From positions 1,550,001 through 1,614,000 of the forward strand of contig NZ_CP047159.1 in NCBI RefSeq assembly GCF_019551475.1: a stretch of DNA of 64,000 bases, in the 5' to 3' direction. The stretch's first letter is position 1; every line of letters starts with the position of its first letter. The stretch is from Prevotella sp. Rep29. Lineage in GTDB: Bacteria; Bacteroidota; Bacteroidia; Bacteroidales; Bacteroidaceae. Of the stretch, positions 62,923 through 64,000 are shown one piece after another. The notes beneath the pieces are model-generated. The model did no database searches and was not told the DNA's origin. It saw nothing but the letters and a program-made list of their open reading frames with translations. Made by a program: the position numbers and the translations under genes.

Positions 62923-64000
62923 ATGTCAAATTTAAAAAACATCCAGCCATTGGAAGACTTCAATTGGGAAGAATTTGAGAATGGCACAGCCGTAGGCAGC
63001 AGCAAAGAAGAGCTGACCAAGGCCTACGATGAGACCCTCAACAAGGTGAATGAGCACCAGGTAGTTGAAGGTAAAGTTATTTCTGTTGACAAGAAAGAAG
63101 TTGTTGTCAACATCGGTTACAAGAGCGACGGTGTCATCTCTGCAAGCGAGTTCCGCTACAATCCCGACCTGAAGGTTGGTGACGTTGTGGAAGTGTATGT
63201 AGAGAATCCCGAAGACAAGAAAGGTCAGTTGCTCCTGTCACACAAGAAAGCACGCCTCAGCAAGAGCTGGGACCGTGTCAACGCTGCGCTTGAAAACGAC
63301 GAAATCATTCAGGGTTACATCAAGTGCCGCACGAAGGGCGGTATGATTGTCGATGTATTCGGTATCGAGGCATTCTTGCCTGGCAGCCAGATCGACGTTC
63401 ATCCTATTCGCGACTACGACGTATTCGTTGACAAGACCATGGAATTCAAAATCGTTAAAATCAACCAGGAATTCCGCAACGTGGTCGTTTCCCACAAAGC
63501 ACTTATCGAAGCTGAACTGGAAGCACAGAAGAAAGAAATTATCAGCCGTCTCGAAAAAGGACAAATCCTTGAAGGTACGGTTAAGAATATTACCTCTTAC
63601 GGCGTATTCGTCGATCTCGGAGGCGTGGACGGACTCATCCACATCACAGACCTGTCTTGGGGCCGCGTAAGCGATCCGCATGAGGTGGTTAAGCTCGATG
63701 ACAAAATCAATGTCGTTATTCTCGACTTCGACGATGAGAAGCGCCGCATTGCACTTGGACTCAAGCAACTCACTCCGCACCCATGGGATGCACTCGATGC
63801 TGAACTCAAGGTGGGCGACCACGTGAAGGGTAAGGTTGTTGTCATTGCCGACTACGGAGCATTTGTTGAGATTGCACCGGGCGTTGAAGGCCTCATCCAC
63901 GTTTCTGAAATGTCTTGGAGCCAGCACCTGCGCTCAGCACAAGACTTCCTCAAGGTGGGCGACGAGGTTGAAGCTGTCATCCTGACACTCGACCGCGACG
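62923..64000 (+). CDS. rpsA: 30S ribosomal protein S1 (5' part, runs off the window)
   Basis: Open from ATG 62923 to the window end, 359 codons without a stop. Opening MSNLKNIQPLEDFNWEEFE is typical for Bacteroidetes S1. At least three complete S1 RNA-binding motifs and the start of another are readable, for example VEGKVISVDKKEVVVNIGYKSDG, EGTVKNITSYGVFVDLGGVDG and KGKVVVIADYGAFVEI. Binds mRNA and helps initiation, which matters in a phylum with few Shine-Dalgarno boxes. The preceding leader is AT-rich with no SD. Confidence 0.95.
   Translation, partial: MSNLKNIQPLEDFNWEEFENGTAVGSSKEELTKAYDETLNKVNEHQVVEGKVISVDKKEVVVNIGYKSDGVISASEFRYNPDLKVGDVVEVYVENPEDKKGQLLLSHKKARLSKSWDRVNAALENDEIIQGYIKCRTKGGMIVDVFGIEAFLPGSQIDVHPIRDYDVFVDKTMEFKIVKINQEFRNVVVSHKALIEAELEAQKKEIISRLEKGQILEGTVKNITSYGVFVDLGGVDGLIHITDLSWGRVSDPHEVVKLDDKINVVILDFDDEKRRIALGLKQLTPHPWDALDAELKVGDHVKGKVVVIADYGAFVEIAPGVEGLIHVSEMSWSQHLRSAQDFLKVGDEVEAVILTLDRD

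Noticed and set aside
1..64000. rRNA or tRNA genes
   Set aside because: No T-loop plus acceptor pattern or rRNA segment was recognised by eye; a covariance-model scan would settle this.

Overview
The window looks like a chromosome segment of a Bacteroidales bacterium, most likely Prevotella/Segatella-like. Seen directly: many promoters of the Bacteroidetes type (-7 TAnnTTTG, with a TTTG-like -33 box about 20 bp upstream in the better cases), few Shine-Dalgarno boxes, tet(Q)/rteA cargo typical of Bacteroides-group mobile elements, a serine-type sulfatase with its anaerobic maturase, and an Rnf operon next to rseC. The species is inferred.

Layout. 1-3104: core genes (uridine phosphorylase, DUF486 protein, mnmE). 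A small four-helix-bundle gene flanked by inverted arrays of a 7-bp repeat sits between DUF486 and mnmE; its right-hand array is translated as part of MnmE. 3089-24594: a mobile island of about 21.5 kb that appears to be integrated at the 3' end of mnmE. A short core (TTGCGTGGG) recurs at 24586, followed by codons for C-V-G-K-stop, which look like the displaced mnmE end. The island carries a protein with eight helix-turn-helix repeats, a tyrosine integrase, tet(Q) with a truncated rteA, a chimeric topoisomerase III gene, umuD without umuC, metabolic and lipoprotein cargo, hipBA, and a wHTH-nucleotidyltransferase-phosphoesterase operon. 24602-31903: a segment bracketed by two near-identical hairpins. 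It holds an SDR gene, a Crp-type regulator and a tight four-gene operon (double-GHKL kinase, receiver protein, HNH nuclease, N6-adenine methylase), the best candidate in the window for an undescribed defence system.

32381-43741: mainly chromosomal functions: anSME and sulfatase, YgbA-like protein, flavodoxin-fold reductase, patatin, DUF3089 lipoprotein, C69 peptidase, and a small operon with LytTR and a PBP homologue lacking its catalytic serine. Five palindromes at an exact 22-bp period precede the peptidase gene. 44056-51100: a second defence-like operon (vWA, PP2C, two kinases, DUF4407, AbiGi-like), preceded by a structured leader RNA with its own promoter and terminator hairpin. 51199-52881: an intact IS1634-type insertion sequence with a 21-bp target duplication. 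52951-64000: core genes again: galE, the rnfBCDGEA operon with rseC, a cell-wall hydrolase/DUF4421/oxidoreductase operon, and the start of rpsA, which runs off the end.

No rRNA, tRNA or CRISPR array was recognised. Domain names come from reading the translated proteins; no database search was possible.
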